This document shows, piece after piece, positions 1 through 8,778 of a stretch of DNA of 64,000 bases. The translations under genes and the position numbers were made by a program. Under the pieces are notes generated by a model. It did not search any database, was not told the DNA's origin, and worked only from the letters and a program-made list of their open reading frames with translations. The stretch is taken from NCBI RefSeq assembly GCF_003182255.1, contig NZ_QGTQ01000002.1:186001-250000 (forward strand), written 5' to 3'. Position 1 is the stretch's first letter, and each line of letters begins with the position of its first letter. The stretch comes from Paenibacillus cellulosilyticus (GTDB taxonomy: Bacteria > Bacillota > Bacilli > Paenibacillales > Paenibacillaceae).

Positions 1-1734
1 GATACGCAGCAGCATGCTGTTGACCATGTTGAAAATAACCTCTTCGCGGTCTCCTGCCTGCAGCGGATACGACCAGACCGCGCACTGTTCAGGCGTTACG
101 AGCGACGATGACGCAGCCGCGATAACGCCATTCTTCACATAGTTCGTTTGATCGCTGCTCGATTGAATGCTGTGACGGCTGAGCAGCGCATAGTCGAGAC
201 GCATGCCGCCGCTGCCGCAGTTCTCGATGATGAGCCCCGCATGTCGAGCGAACACCGCATCGAGCCAATCCAAGTAAGCGCGATTATGCTCCAACAGCCC
301 GTCTCCGAAGCTGTCTGCCCCAACCTCCGTGCCGATGCCCGCATTGATGTTGTAATCCATCTTGATGTAGCCTGCACCATACTCACCGACAACGCGGTCA
401 ATGACGGAATCGGCATACGCGCGTACATCTGGATTGCGGAAGTCGAGCTGATACCGACCGTGGTCGATGACCCGCTTCCCGTGCCGCATGAAGAACCAAT
501 CGTCCGGCAGCTTGTCCGCGAGCGGGCAGTTGATGCCCATGACCTCGATCTCCAGCCATAGCCCCGGCACCATGTCCTTGGCGCGAATATAGTTCAGCAC
601 TTGTTCGATTCCGCCTGGGAACCGAGCCTTAGATGGCAGCCACTCGCCGACGCCATCCCACCACTCCCCGTCCGAATACCAGCCGCAATCGATACAGTAA
701 ATTTCGCAGCCCGCTGCAGCGGCGGCATCAATGAGCGGCAGCAGCTTCTCGGTCGTCGGATCGCCGAACAGACAGTTCATATAGTCGTTGAAAATAACCG
801 GCAGCTTCACATTATCTTCATGGAAGCGGCGAATGCGGCGGCGATACTCATTCATCAGCACCACTGCGGCATCTAAGCCTCCCGCAGCGACTCCAACGCA
901 AGCTGGCACGGACTCGAATACCTCGCCCGGCTGAAGCTCCTTCCACCAGCCATGCTCCGCATCGGTTGGTCCACTCAGCTGGACGTACAGCTGCCCCGTC
1001 ATATCGCTCATTTCCCAATGCCACGAGCCATTATGCTCAATCTGCCATACCAGTCCAGTGCCCGTCTCGACGTTAGCCGCATACCCCATCGGCGCATACT
1101 GCGACGACGACCAAGTACCCGTCGAACTGTACGACAGACGTTTCATCGAGAACTCGTTCACCTCATGGAAGCCAAGCTCCGACAGCCGGTACGTATGCCA
1201 CTGCGCCTCGCCATACCACGTATTATGCGGAATGCTGAGCCGAATCTTCTCTTCCCGCGTGCCAAGCCCGCCCATGTCGATGCCCGTAAGCGCGAAGGAA
1301 GACACATACTCGAGGCCGATCGGCTCCGAGCCGCCATGCTCAAGCTCTGTCCTTGTCCGAATGACCGACAGGCCATTGTAGAACTGCATTACGCTGCGAA
1401 CCTCGAGCCCCGTTGCATCATCAACCAGATGCCACACCAGTCGCCGACCGACTTCTCCATCCACCTCCGAAGAAGCGAGGTCCTCCAGCTTCACGAGCCG
1501 AAGCCGTTTGCCTGGCGTCGTGCCCGTATGCTTGGAGCCATGATGGTCATTATGGTTCTCGCCGCTCGCGTGCACTTCGACCAGACGGAACTTGGCCCGC
1601 TTCTTGTCCGGCCACTGCTCATATTCGGCTCCAGCTTCAGTGAGGCCCATATATAAAAACCGGACGTCGCCGGTTTCCGTAATCTCGAATAACAGATGCA
1701 GGCCGTTCTCTTCGATACGAATCCATTCGCTCAT
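1..1734 (-). CDS. GH36 alpha-galactosidase, 3' end beyond window
   Basis: Translation of the minus strand from ATG at 1734 stays open to the window edge (578 residues; the family is usually about 730, so the C-terminus is missing). It should hydrolyse terminal alpha-1,6-galactose from raffinose-type sugars or galactomannan pieces in the cytoplasm. Visible family marks are the nucleophile motif KMDYN (Asp about 460) and the downstream ENCGSGG..RLDYALL segment, whose Asp (about 514) is the expected acid/base. An N-terminal beta-sandwich region precedes the barrel. The start sits 6 bases after the stop of the upstream permease gene and has an AAAGGGG ribosome site inside that gene's end, so it is the last visible gene of the binding protein-permease-permease operon. 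Family assignment is firm; the exact substrate is inferred. Confidence 0.9.
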   Translation of the reverse strand, partial: MSEWIRIEENGLHLLFEITETGDVRFLYMGLTEAGAEYEQWPDKKRAKFRLVEVHASGENHNDHHGSKHTGTTPGKRLRLVKLEDLASSEVDGEVGRRLVWHLVDDATGLEVRSVMQFYNGLSVIRTRTELEHGGSEPIGLEYVSSFALTGIDMGGLGTREEKIRLSIPHNTWYGEAQWHTYRLSELGFHEVNEFSMKRLSYSSTGTWSSSQYAPMGYAANVETGTGLVWQIEHNGSWHWEMSDMTGQLYVQLSGPTDAEHGWWKELQPGEVFESVPACVGVAAGGLDAAVVLMNEYRRRIRRFHEDNVKLPVIFNDYMNCLFGDPTTEKLLPLIDAAAAAGCEIYCIDCGWYSDGEWWDGVGEWLPSKARFPGGIEQVLNYIRAKDMVPGLWLEIEVMGINCPLADKLPDDWFFMRHGKRVIDHGRYQLDFRNPDVRAYADSVIDRVVGEYGAGYIKMDYNINAGIGTEVGADSFGDGLLEHNRAYLDWLDAVFARHAGLIIENCGSGGMRLDYALLSRHSIQSSSDQTNYVKNGVIAAASSSLVTPEQCAVWSYPLQAGDREEVIFNMVNSMLLRI

Positions 1735-1740
1735 TGCACG

Positions 1741-2586
1741 TTACCCCTTTACAGCGCCGGCAGTCATGCCTTCTACCAGGAATTTTTGCAGGAATACAAA
1801 CAAGATGACAATCGGCAGAACGCTCAGTACGGAGGATGCCATCAGGCTGCCCCAATCCGTCTGATACAGCCCCTTGAACAAGCTGATGCCCGGCGTAAGC
1901 GTCCGATGCGCCTCATCGTTAATGAAGACGAAGCCGAACATAAATTCATTCCACGCGTTAAGAAAAGCGAACAGCGACGTCGCCACAAGGCTCGGCAGCG
2001 ACACCGGCAGCAGAATGCGGAAGATGATGCCCACTCGCGTGCAGCCGTCGATCTCAGCCGATTCCTCCATCTCGATTGGAATGGAATCGAAGAAGCTCTT
2101 CATCATGAACGTGCACAGCGGCACCGTGAAGGTCGTGTAGGCCAGAATCAAGGACGCATACGTGTTGATAAGCCCCAGGTTTTTCATAACCAAGTACAAA
2201 GGAATAAGCAGCAGCACGCCCGGAATCATCTGCGACAGCAGCATCGCGACGCTGAACAGCTTAACGCCCCGGAAGCGGCCGTATCGGCTCAGCGCATAAC
2301 CGGTGAAGATCGAGATGAGCAGCGATGCGACCGTCGTGATGGAAGCGATCATTAAGCTATTTTTGAAAAAGGTAAGGAACTTCGAGTTATTCAACACGTT
2401 GTCGAAATGCTTAAACGTCGGCGTCGAAATCCAGAAGGACGGATCGACCGTGCGGATCTCTGCATCCGGTTTGAGCGAAGTAACGACCATCCATAGGAAC
2501 GGGAACAGGCAATAGACCGAGAATCCAAGCAGGACGACGTAGGTCAGTATCGTGAGAAAACGTTGTTTGCCGCGGCTGATCAGCAT
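1741..2586 (-). CDS. CUT1 sugar ABC transporter permease, MalG/LacG type
   Basis: This 281-residue integral membrane protein has about six hydrophobic helices and the cytoplasmic EAA loop (EMEESAEIDGCTRVGIIF), which docks onto the ATPase subunit. It ends in the GAVKG tail common to MalG-like permeases. The ribosome site AGGAGGTGA is formed by the last two Arg codons and stop of the gene before it, and the ATG follows after only a few bases, so the two permeases are translationally coupled. Together with the neighbouring MalF-like permease and the lipoprotein at 3664-4986 it forms the membrane part of an importer. The adjacent GH36 gene suggests alpha-galactosides as substrate, which is an inference. 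Confidence 0.92.
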   Translation of the reverse strand: MLISRGKQRFLTILTYVVLLGFSVYCLFPFLWMVVTSLKPDAEIRTVDPSFWISTPTFKHFDNVLNNSKFLTFFKNSLMIASITTVASLLISIFTGYALSRYGRFRGVKLFSVAMLLSQMIPGVLLLIPLYLVMKNLGLINTYASLILAYTTFTVPLCTFMMKSFFDSIPIEMEESAEIDGCTRVGIIFRILLPVSLPSLVATSLFAFLNAWNEFMFGFVFINDEAHRTLTPGISLFKGLYQTDWGSLMASSVLSVLPIVILFVFLQKFLVEGMTAGAVKG

Positions 2587-2590
2587 GGGA

Positions 2591-3529
2591 TCACCTCCTA
2601 TTTTTCTTAACCGTCATCATGTAGTAAATTACGAAGCAAGCCATCATGAAGCCCAGCATCAACGATGCGAGTGCGGATGCATTACCGAAGTTGTAATCTT
2701 GCATCGCGTAGCGATAAATCATAATCGGAAGCGTCTCCGACGAATACAGCGGACCGCCCTCTGTCATAACCCAGATGAAGTCGAAGTTGATGGCCGTCCA
2801 GATCACGTGGATAAAAATCATCGTAAGCGATACCGTCTTCAGCTGCGGCAGTACGATGTAGAAGAAACGTTTGCGTACGCCTGCGCCGTCGATTGCGGCC
2901 GCCTCTACGATGTCACGGGATACGGATTGCAGCCCTGCGAGCAGGCTAATCGTGAAGAACGGGAAGCTCCGCCAGATGTTAACGAAGACGACCGTCAGCA
3001 ATGCCGTGTCGAGCTCACCTAGCCAGTAGACCGGTTCATCGAGGATGTGCAGTTTCACCAACCACAGGTTGATAATGCCGTAGTCCGGCGTCAGCATCCA
3101 CGTCCACGTCAGACCTGCGACGACGATTGGAACGACCCAAGGTACGATAATAATCGCGCGGAAGACCGTTCTGCCTTTAATTTTCTGATTCAATGCAAAA
3201 GCCGAGATCAATCCGAGCACGTACTCGCCCGCTACCGAGAGCACCGTCCACACGACCGTGTTCCACAATGCCTTGCGGAAATATTCGTTGTGAATGACTT
3301 CCGTATAGTTCGCTAGACCAGCCCAGCCGCTAAGCGCTTTGTTCATCAGGTTCTTATATTGGAAGCTGTCCCAGAGCACCGTCACTAACGGATAAGCATT
3401 CATCGCAAGGAAGAACAGTACGGCAGGGAGCACGAATAGATAAGCGACTCTCTTAATCCTCTTCTCTCTAAGCGTCATGCCGAACTTGCGTTTGATCTTG
3501 GTAGGACGCTCCAGCTCTAGTTGTCTCAT
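2591..3529 (-). CDS. CUT1 sugar ABC transporter permease, MalF/UgpA type
   Basis: This 312-residue protein has a basic N-terminus followed by about six membrane segments. Its EAA loop reads EAAAIDGAGVRKRFFYIVLP, typical for MalF/UgpA partners of CUT1 importers. Its stop codon TGA overlaps the ribosome site of the next permease. It is separated from the upstream binding-protein gene by about 130 bases that contain a hairpin with a U-run, an arrangement that usually lowers permease expression relative to the binding protein. The sequence alone does not tell the sugar. Confidence 0.92.
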   Translation of the reverse strand: MRQLELERPTKIKRKFGMTLREKRIKRVAYLFVLPAVLFFLAMNAYPLVTVLWDSFQYKNLMNKALSGWAGLANYTEVIHNEYFRKALWNTVVWTVLSVAGEYVLGLISAFALNQKIKGRTVFRAIIIVPWVVPIVVAGLTWTWMLTPDYGIINLWLVKLHILDEPVYWLGELDTALLTVVFVNIWRSFPFFTISLLAGLQSVSRDIVEAAAIDGAGVRKRFFYIVLPQLKTVSLTMIFIHVIWTAINFDFIWVMTEGGPLYSSETLPIMIYRYAMQDYNFGNASALASLMLGFMMACFVIYYMMTVKKNRR

Positions 3530-3588
3530 CTATCATTCTCACTCCATTTCCTTAAGGTACACATAATGAGCGAACTACCTTTAAAGGT

Positions 3589-3647
3589 ATAAAAAACAAG
3601 CATGGGACTCGAAGCGCTTAGGCCTGCCGCCTCCGCCCATGCTTGTT
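3589..3647 (-). terminator. Intra-operon terminator/attenuator after the binding-protein gene
   Basis: Read on the minus strand, AACAAGCATGGG pairs perfectly with CCCATGCTTGTT across a 29-base loop that can pair further, and the hairpin is followed by a run of six T. It lies between the binding-protein gene and the permease genes, so partial termination probably gives excess binding protein. Confidence 0.75.
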
Positions 3648-3663
3648 CATTCAACGTTTGAAG

Positions 3664-4986
3664 TTAGCTAGCGCTTAGCTCACCTGTTTTCTTCAAGCTG
3701 TCATTGATAGCGCCCGACAACCATTTCGCAACATCTTCAGGTGAATCGTTCTTCAACATCGCACGTGCAAGCGAATCTTCCATCGCCTTCGTGATGCCGC
3801 CGAGCGATACCGCTGGGAATACGACGCCTTGCTCTGCAAGAGCCATGAAGTCTTTGCCCCAGCCGCTGTCGACTTGTTGGTCGCTGCGTGCGCTCTTGCC
3901 TGGGTTGACCACTTGCTGATAATCAGCACCAAGCAGGAACGATGCAAGCTCCCAAGCTTGATCCGGATGCTCCGATTTGTACACATACAGCGGAGCGATC
4001 TCCATGAACGTAGCTGGCGTCGCTTTGGAAGGAGGCGCTGCGACCTTCACGTCCTTCATGCCATCTGGATTCTCGGAGCTGCGTCCTTCGATCCACATGC
4101 CGTCCACAACCATCGCATACTGCGCGAGTACGAAGTTCTGGTCTTCTTCTTCCCAACCCCATGTCTTCGCGTCAGCTTTGATCGTCTTCGAGGACAACAG
4201 ATCTTGATAGAACTTGAACACCTCAGCAGCTTTAGCTAGTTGATCGGGATTGTCCTGCCACGTATTCTTGTATTTGCCGTCCGCTTGTTTGTCCGCAAGG
4301 GTAAGGCCGTTCTGAGCCAGGTACATGATCAATTCCTGCGGCGAACGTACACCTGCGCCGGCGATGCCAAATGCTTCTTTACCCGTCTTCTCTTTGATCG
4401 TTGCGCCGGCTGCAATCAGCTCATCCCACGTTTTCGGCGGTTCCGTCAGTCCAGCTGCCTTCAGGATATCCTCATGGTAGAGCAGTGCGCGAATACCTAA
4501 GTAGTTCGGCAGTGCTTTCACTTTGCCATCGATCGTCAATGCTTCCATTACGTTCGGGTAGATGTTGCCTTTGTCTGCCCATTTATCCACATAAGGCGTC
4601 AGGTCAGCCAGCGCGTCCATGTTGTTCAACTCGCCGAACCATTCGGAGAGGCCCCAGCTTAAGTCTGGCGTATCGCCTGCATTGATTGCAGCTACCAGCT
4701 TGTCGTGCATAACATCGTATGAAATGACTTGCAGATTCACGTCGATATCCGCGTGAGCGTCATCAAATTCTTTGACCTTGGCTTGGATATTCTTACCTTC
4801 ATCGGTGCTTGGATCAAGCGCTGCCCAGAAGTCGAGCTTCACGGTTTCTTGTTTGGTCGTCGTCGTTGAACCTTCCGTCGATGTGCTCTCTTTGCTCGTG
4901 CTATCGTCGCTGCTGCCGCATGCTGAAAGCGCGGTGGTTAGCAGTACAGCAGCAGTTAATGCACTCATTCTCTTTGTAGCTTTCAT
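3664..4986 (-). CDS. Extracellular sugar-binding lipoprotein of a CUT1 importer
   Basis: The 440-residue protein starts with a type II signal peptide: a basic start, a hydrophobic stretch and the lipobox LSAC with Cys23, followed by a Ser/Thr-rich linker. The mature part is a periplasmic-binding-protein fold of the MalE/UgpB class (typical segments KLDFWAALDP, GDTPDLSWG and LPNYLGIRALLYHEDILKAAG). It should sit on the outer face of the membrane and hand substrate to the two downstream permeases. The promoter region upstream holds a -10 box and paired direct repeats. Substrate is inferred to be an alpha-galactoside because the operon ends in GH36. Confidence 0.93.
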   Translation of the reverse strand: MKATKRMSALTAAVLLTTALSACGSSDDSTSKESTSTEGSTTTTKQETVKLDFWAALDPSTDEGKNIQAKVKEFDDAHADIDVNLQVISYDVMHDKLVAAINAGDTPDLSWGLSEWFGELNNMDALADLTPYVDKWADKGNIYPNVMEALTIDGKVKALPNYLGIRALLYHEDILKAAGLTEPPKTWDELIAAGATIKEKTGKEAFGIAGAGVRSPQELIMYLAQNGLTLADKQADGKYKNTWQDNPDQLAKAAEVFKFYQDLLSSKTIKADAKTWGWEEEDQNFVLAQYAMVVDGMWIEGRSSENPDGMKDVKVAAPPSKATPATFMEIAPLYVYKSEHPDQAWELASFLLGADYQQVVNPGKSARSDQQVDSGWGKDFMALAEQGVVFPAVSLGGITKAMEDSLARAMLKNDSPEDVAKWLSGAINDSLKKTGELSAS

Positions 4987-5025
4987 ATGAACCCCTCCGT
5001 GTTACGTATTGTGCTTACATGTCTC

Positions 5026-5092
5026 ATTATAGGAGCCGACTGCGATCGTCGGAATGCGGTCAAATTCACGTTCATGTCGAAAATATTCAGGT
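5026..5092 (-). promoter_or_regulatory. Promoter and tandem activator sites for the alpha-galactoside importer operon
   Basis: On the minus strand a TATAAT -10 box lies at 5031-5026 with no good -35 box at the right distance. Just upstream are two TGAAT-containing half sites exactly 21 bases apart (5064-5068 and 5085-5089 on the plus strand as ATTCA). The distal one is part of a 13-mer AAAATATTCAGGT (5080-5092) that recurs in the promoter of the kinase/regulator operon. Two direct repeats one double-helical turn-pair apart next to a weak promoter fit activation by the neighbouring AraC-type response regulator. The binding itself is inferred. Confidence 0.6.
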
Positions 5093-5117
5093 TACCCTGT
5101 TGGCAACAACATAGAAG

Positions 5118-5156
5118 GCGGAGCCTGTTCAGATCGATACAGATCGCAGGCTCCAC
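5118..5156 (-). terminator. Possible terminator after the response-regulator gene
   Basis: An inverted repeat GGAGCCTG/CAGGCTCC with a 19-base loop that has internal pairing lies 16 bases beyond the regulator's stop codon. There is no clean T-run, so it may be a weak terminator or an RNA end structure. Confidence 0.4.
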
Positions 5157-5171
5157 CTCATAGTTGATACC

Positions 5172-6788
5172 TTATTCGGCTTGATGTCGGGCGAACTGCC
5201 GGTATTCCGTCGGCTTCATCCCCGTATGCTTGCGGAACACTTGGCTGAAATACCGCTGATCGGAATAGCCGACATAGTCGGCGATTTCGTATGTCTTCAG
5301 CTCGCTTTGCTCCAGCAGCCGCTTCGAATGCTCCATGCGCATTGCGGTCAGATATTCGACAAAGCTCTCTCCGATCGTGCTTTTGAATAGGGAACAGAAG
5401 TAGTTTTTGTTCATATAGAACTTCTGGGCAATATCATCAAGCGTCACATCGCGATAATTCAAGTCGATATACTGCTTCACAACCTCCATCAGCTGCCGTC
5501 CATTCTTCATCCTCGTTGCTGACGACGCTTTAATCAATCGATCTTGAAGCAATGTACGGATCGCCTGGCGTGCTTGCTCGGTGCGCACTTCTTGAATGCA
5601 GGTTCTCGCTTCGTTCAACTGCTGCAGCGCAGTTTCATCATGACCGCCGGCAAACTCCAGCTTCGCCAGCAGCTCGGAAGCTGCCTTCTTCCACTCCGTC
5701 GCGCTCATCTTCGCCAGCATGGCGCTGCTGAATGCTTCGTTGAGCTTATCGAGCAGAAGCCCTTCCTCGCGAAGCGCGCCTGTTCCGAGGAACATGTCCA
5801 GCAGCATATTCACTTCCTGCCAGCTCTCGATTGGCTTCACATGGTTAGCTGCTGCTGACGTGGCTTGACCGTAGATAGCGACGGTTTCCTCGCCGCCTAG
5901 CCGCAGCGATTCCAACGCTTGCACCGCTTCAGCGTAGGCTGCAGCCAGCTTGCTGATGCGCTGCTTCGGCGCGCTTGCTCCGATCTTGAGCCGAACGCGC
6001 AAATACCGCTCCGCCGAGCTTCGCAGCTTATCTAGATCGGACGCTAGCCATTCGATCGGCCGTGCCTGATGAGAGAGCAGAATGACGAACTCCGCCGCCT
6101 TCTGAAGATTGCGGAAGACAAGCGTCTGCTTGCCGACCGTCTCCTGAATCATGTTCCGCGCAGCGAACAAGAACGTGTTCCGGTCCCCGCCGTATCGCTG
6201 CTGAATCTGCTCGTCTGCTTCTAATATTTTGACAACGATCGTTGTATAACGTCCATCCGGCAGTGCAATCATGAGCTGCTCTGCCCGGACATACAGCTCG
6301 TTCTCATCAAGCTGGCCGGTAACGGCCGCCTGCATGAACAGCTCGTCGTGCATGAGCACGAGCCCCTGATTCAGCACCGCCTTCTCATTAATCCGGTCCG
6401 ATTGGGATTGATGCTCTTGACGCAACTCATCGACAGCGCGGCCTAATACCGTCAGCAGCTCCGCCTCCTTAATCGGCTTAAGCAAATAATCATAGGCGTC
6501 CCGCTTGAAGGCGGTTCGCGTATAGTCGAAATCGCCATAGCCGCTCAACACGATCACTTTGGCCGGATGGTTCGACTCTTGAAGCCACTCCAGAAGCCCA
6601 AGTCCATCCATCATCGGCATGCGAATGTCAGTCACAATAATATTGGGCATAAGCTGCTCCGCCAGTCTTCTTGCATCTTCTCCATCATAAGCATGGCCAA
6701 CGATTTGCCACCCAAGCTGCTCCCAAGGAATCAATGCGGTCAGCTGCTCATGTACCGTCCGTTCATCATCTACGATAAGAAATCGCAT
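5172..6788 (-). CDS. Two-component response regulator, AraC type (YesN-like)
   Basis: The 538-residue protein has an N-terminal receiver domain (MRFLIVDDER..., phospho-acceptor Asp54 in VTDIRMPMMDG, Lys in the LLKPIKE turn near 105), a long central linker and a C-terminal double helix-turn-helix of the AraC/XylS family (about 435-530; NKNYFCSLFKSTIGESF and GYSDQRYFSQVFRKHTG). It starts 3 bases after the stop of the kinase gene and is certainly co-transcribed with it. It presumably activates the importer/GH36 operon downstream and perhaps its own operon, since both promoters share a motif. The family is certain; targets are inferred. Confidence 0.93.
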   Translation of the reverse strand: MRFLIVDDERTVHEQLTALIPWEQLGWQIVGHAYDGEDARRLAEQLMPNIIVTDIRMPMMDGLGLLEWLQESNHPAKVIVLSGYGDFDYTRTAFKRDAYDYLLKPIKEAELLTVLGRAVDELRQEHQSQSDRINEKAVLNQGLVLMHDELFMQAAVTGQLDENELYVRAEQLMIALPDGRYTTIVVKILEADEQIQQRYGGDRNTFLFAARNMIQETVGKQTLVFRNLQKAAEFVILLSHQARPIEWLASDLDKLRSSAERYLRVRLKIGASAPKQRISKLAAAYAEAVQALESLRLGGEETVAIYGQATSAAANHVKPIESWQEVNMLLDMFLGTGALREEGLLLDKLNEAFSSAMLAKMSATEWKKAASELLAKLEFAGGHDETALQQLNEARTCIQEVRTEQARQAIRTLLQDRLIKASSATRMKNGRQLMEVVKQYIDLNYRDVTLDDIAQKFYMNKNYFCSLFKSTIGESFVEYLTAMRMEHSKRLLEQSELKTYEIADYVGYSDQRYFSQVFRKHTGMKPTEYRQFARHQAE

Positions 6789-6791
6789 CCT

Positions 6792-8522
6792 CTAGCCCTC
6801 CTTCCATGGCAAACGGAATATGACACATGTTCCCGTGCCCTTCTTGCTGCGAATGCTGATGCCATAGTCCTCGCCGCAAATAAGCCGAATACGCGAATGG
6901 ACGTTGACGAGCCCGATCGAGCTTTCTTTGCGATCCGATTGTGCGGGCTGTTGCAGCTGCAGTTGTGATTGCGGTCCAAGCAGGTCGGACAAGCCGCGTT
7001 TCTCCAGCTCGCCCATGCCAACGCCGTTGTCGAGCACGTAGATATAAAGCGCACCTTCGTCGCGATCAATCCGAGCCGACAGCTTCAGCAACTGACGCTC
7101 GTTATGGCACGGAATGAGGCCGTGCTCGACGGCATTCTCAACAATTGGCTGGAGAATCAGCTTCGGAATTGGGATCGTGGCGATCTCCGGCGATACGATG
7201 ATACGTGTATGGATATTGCCTTGGAATCGCTTGTTGATAATGACCAAATAGTTGCGAATATGCATAATCTCGTCGCGAACCGGCACCCACTCGTTCTGAA
7301 TGTTCATATTGTAGCGGTACATATTGCTGAGCGAACGACAGATCAGCTTGAGGTCCGGCACGTTCTTCACCTCGGCAATGCCCGCCATCATCTGCAGCGT
7401 ATTGAACAGAAAATGCGGCGAGATTTGCGCCTGCAGCGCTTTGATCTGCGTCTCTTGATTCGTCAGCTGCAGCTTCAGATCATGTTCGATAAGCTGCTGA
7501 ATCTTCTCGGCCATCCGGTTGAATTGATGGCCGAGATAACCGATTTCGTCACTGGTCATCACGTCAACCCGCGCGTCATAGTCGCCGATTTGGATACGGA
7601 CCATTTTGCGATGCATATGAATGATCGGCTTCGTCATGCTGTAGCTGAGCCACAATGAGATGGCTATGGCAAGAATGGCTGTGCCAATGATGGTCAGGAT
7701 GGCGACGTTACGATACAGCATCTGCTGCGGATTCCGCTCGAAGGAGTAGGAAAGCTTCCAATCGGAGTCTCCGAGATCGGTAGCAACTTGTTTGTTGCTG
7801 CGTACACCGGTCTGAATATCGTATTTGACCCCAGTCTTCTCGGGATCTGTATGATACACAGCATAGCCAGAGGCGTCGGTAACGACGAATTCGCCTTTGT
7901 ACAGGTTGTTGTATGCCTCAACGAGATTGCGGAAGCTCTGTTCCTTCATATCGATGACGAGCAGCCCGGATGGCTTGCCGCGATAGCGGACCGGGTACAA
8001 GTATTGAATGATCGGCTCATTATAAAGACTCGTGTATCGAATCAACGTCTTCGGCTTATCCCCGGCCTGCTTGGATAGGAGCAGCAGTGAGCGATAGTAG
8101 GCTGTATCCATGTCGGGGTACAGCTTCGGGAAAAAGTTGCCGAGCACTTCTTCGTCGGAACGGATGAGATACATGCCTAAGATGTCTTTGACCCGGGATT
8201 GGTTGTAAACAGATAAGAAATATTCATGGATATCGCGAACGGAATCGTAAGTCCGACTGTCGCTCAGAAATTCCTTCTTTAAGGCAATGCTCTCAATAAG
8301 ATCCGAATTCGAATAGATTTGGTAAGCGGTTTCATTTAAGGCCAGCGAATATTCATTGATGCGCTGCTTGAGATCAAGCTCAACGCGGCTTCTGGCGAAA
8401 TCGGTGTCCTTCTTCATGTCCTGCGAGACTTGGTACAAAATAATGCCCGACGTAATCGCAAGCGGCAGCGCGGTCGTCAGCATGAGCGCAAGAAAGATTT
8501 TCATCCTAATTCGTTTGAACAT
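6792..8522 (-). CDS. Sensor histidine kinase, YesM type
   Basis: I place the start at ATG 8522 (576 residues; MFKRIRMKIFLALML). It has an AAAGGAGC ribosome site 10 bases upstream, whereas the in-frame ATG at 8564 lies at or before the predicted transcription start. The protein has a first membrane helix, an extracellular sensor region (about 40-270), a second membrane helix (about 275-295), a HAMP linker, and a His_kinase core with the phospho-acceptor in ISPHFLFNTLQMM (His about 370). The ATP-binding domain follows with the N box LILQPIVENAVEHGL and G box DNGVGMG. It forms a pair with the AraC-type regulator that follows. The signal is probably a sugar or the loaded binding protein, which is an inference. 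Confidence 0.93.
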   Translation of the reverse strand: MFKRIRMKIFLALMLTTALPLAITSGIILYQVSQDMKKDTDFARSRVELDLKQRINEYSLALNETAYQIYSNSDLIESIALKKEFLSDSRTYDSVRDIHEYFLSVYNQSRVKDILGMYLIRSDEEVLGNFFPKLYPDMDTAYYRSLLLLSKQAGDKPKTLIRYTSLYNEPIIQYLYPVRYRGKPSGLLVIDMKEQSFRNLVEAYNNLYKGEFVVTDASGYAVYHTDPEKTGVKYDIQTGVRSNKQVATDLGDSDWKLSYSFERNPQQMLYRNVAILTIIGTAILAIAISLWLSYSMTKPIIHMHRKMVRIQIGDYDARVDVMTSDEIGYLGHQFNRMAEKIQQLIEHDLKLQLTNQETQIKALQAQISPHFLFNTLQMMAGIAEVKNVPDLKLICRSLSNMYRYNMNIQNEWVPVRDEIMHIRNYLVIINKRFQGNIHTRIIVSPEIATIPIPKLILQPIVENAVEHGLIPCHNERQLLKLSARIDRDEGALYIYVLDNGVGMGELEKRGLSDLLGPQSQLQLQQPAQSDRKESSIGLVNVHSRIRLICGEDYGISIRSKKGTGTCVIFRLPWKEG

Positions 8523-8566
8523 ATAGGATCTTGCTCCTTTGGTCTTGCTTCGTTTATCGTGCATCT

Positions 8567-8632
8567 ATTGTGAAGGATAACGCCAGACATAACAATCAAA
8601 ATATTTAACTGGAATGTTTAAAATATTCAGGT
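8567..8632 (-). promoter_or_regulatory. Promoter and tandem sites of the kinase/regulator operon
   Basis: On the minus strand TTGTTA (8595-8590) and CACAAT (8572-8567) are spaced by 17 bases, a plausible sigma-A promoter. Immediately upstream are two AATATTTT-centred repeats about 22 bases apart. The distal one is the 13-mer AAAATATTCAGGT (plus strand 8620-8632), identical to the one upstream of the binding-protein gene at 5080-5092. This suggests autoregulation by the encoded response regulator. Confidence 0.5.
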
Positions 8633-8682
8633 GGGAGACTGTTAAGTCGACTACGCTGAAGAAGAGATTGAATGCTGTCGCT

Positions 8683-8778
8683 AGGGGCGCTGCGCAAGCA
8701 AATGTTCTTCCGAACGCTGTTGAACTGTTTGAGGGCACTGCGCAGACGAATGTTCTTACGATCGCTGTTGTGTCCAGA
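8683..8778. repeat. Imperfect 48-bp tandem repeat (two units) in a gene-free stretch
   Basis: Units 8683-8730 and 8731-8778 align over the first 40 bases at about 80 percent (shared cores CTGCGCA and TGTTCTT and CGCTGTTG). The stretch 8640-8900 lies between the divergent kinase promoter and the VanZ terminator and holds no convincing gene. A 94-codon plus-strand reading exists only because of the repeat composition and has no ribosome site. Confidence 0.55.

Noticed and set aside
148-1656. Several long plus-strand open frames at the left edge
   Set aside because: They lie opposite the GH36 gene, which shows clear catalytic motifs on the minus strand; the plus-strand frames have no ribosome sites or recognisable motifs and arise from the high G+C third positions of the real gene.
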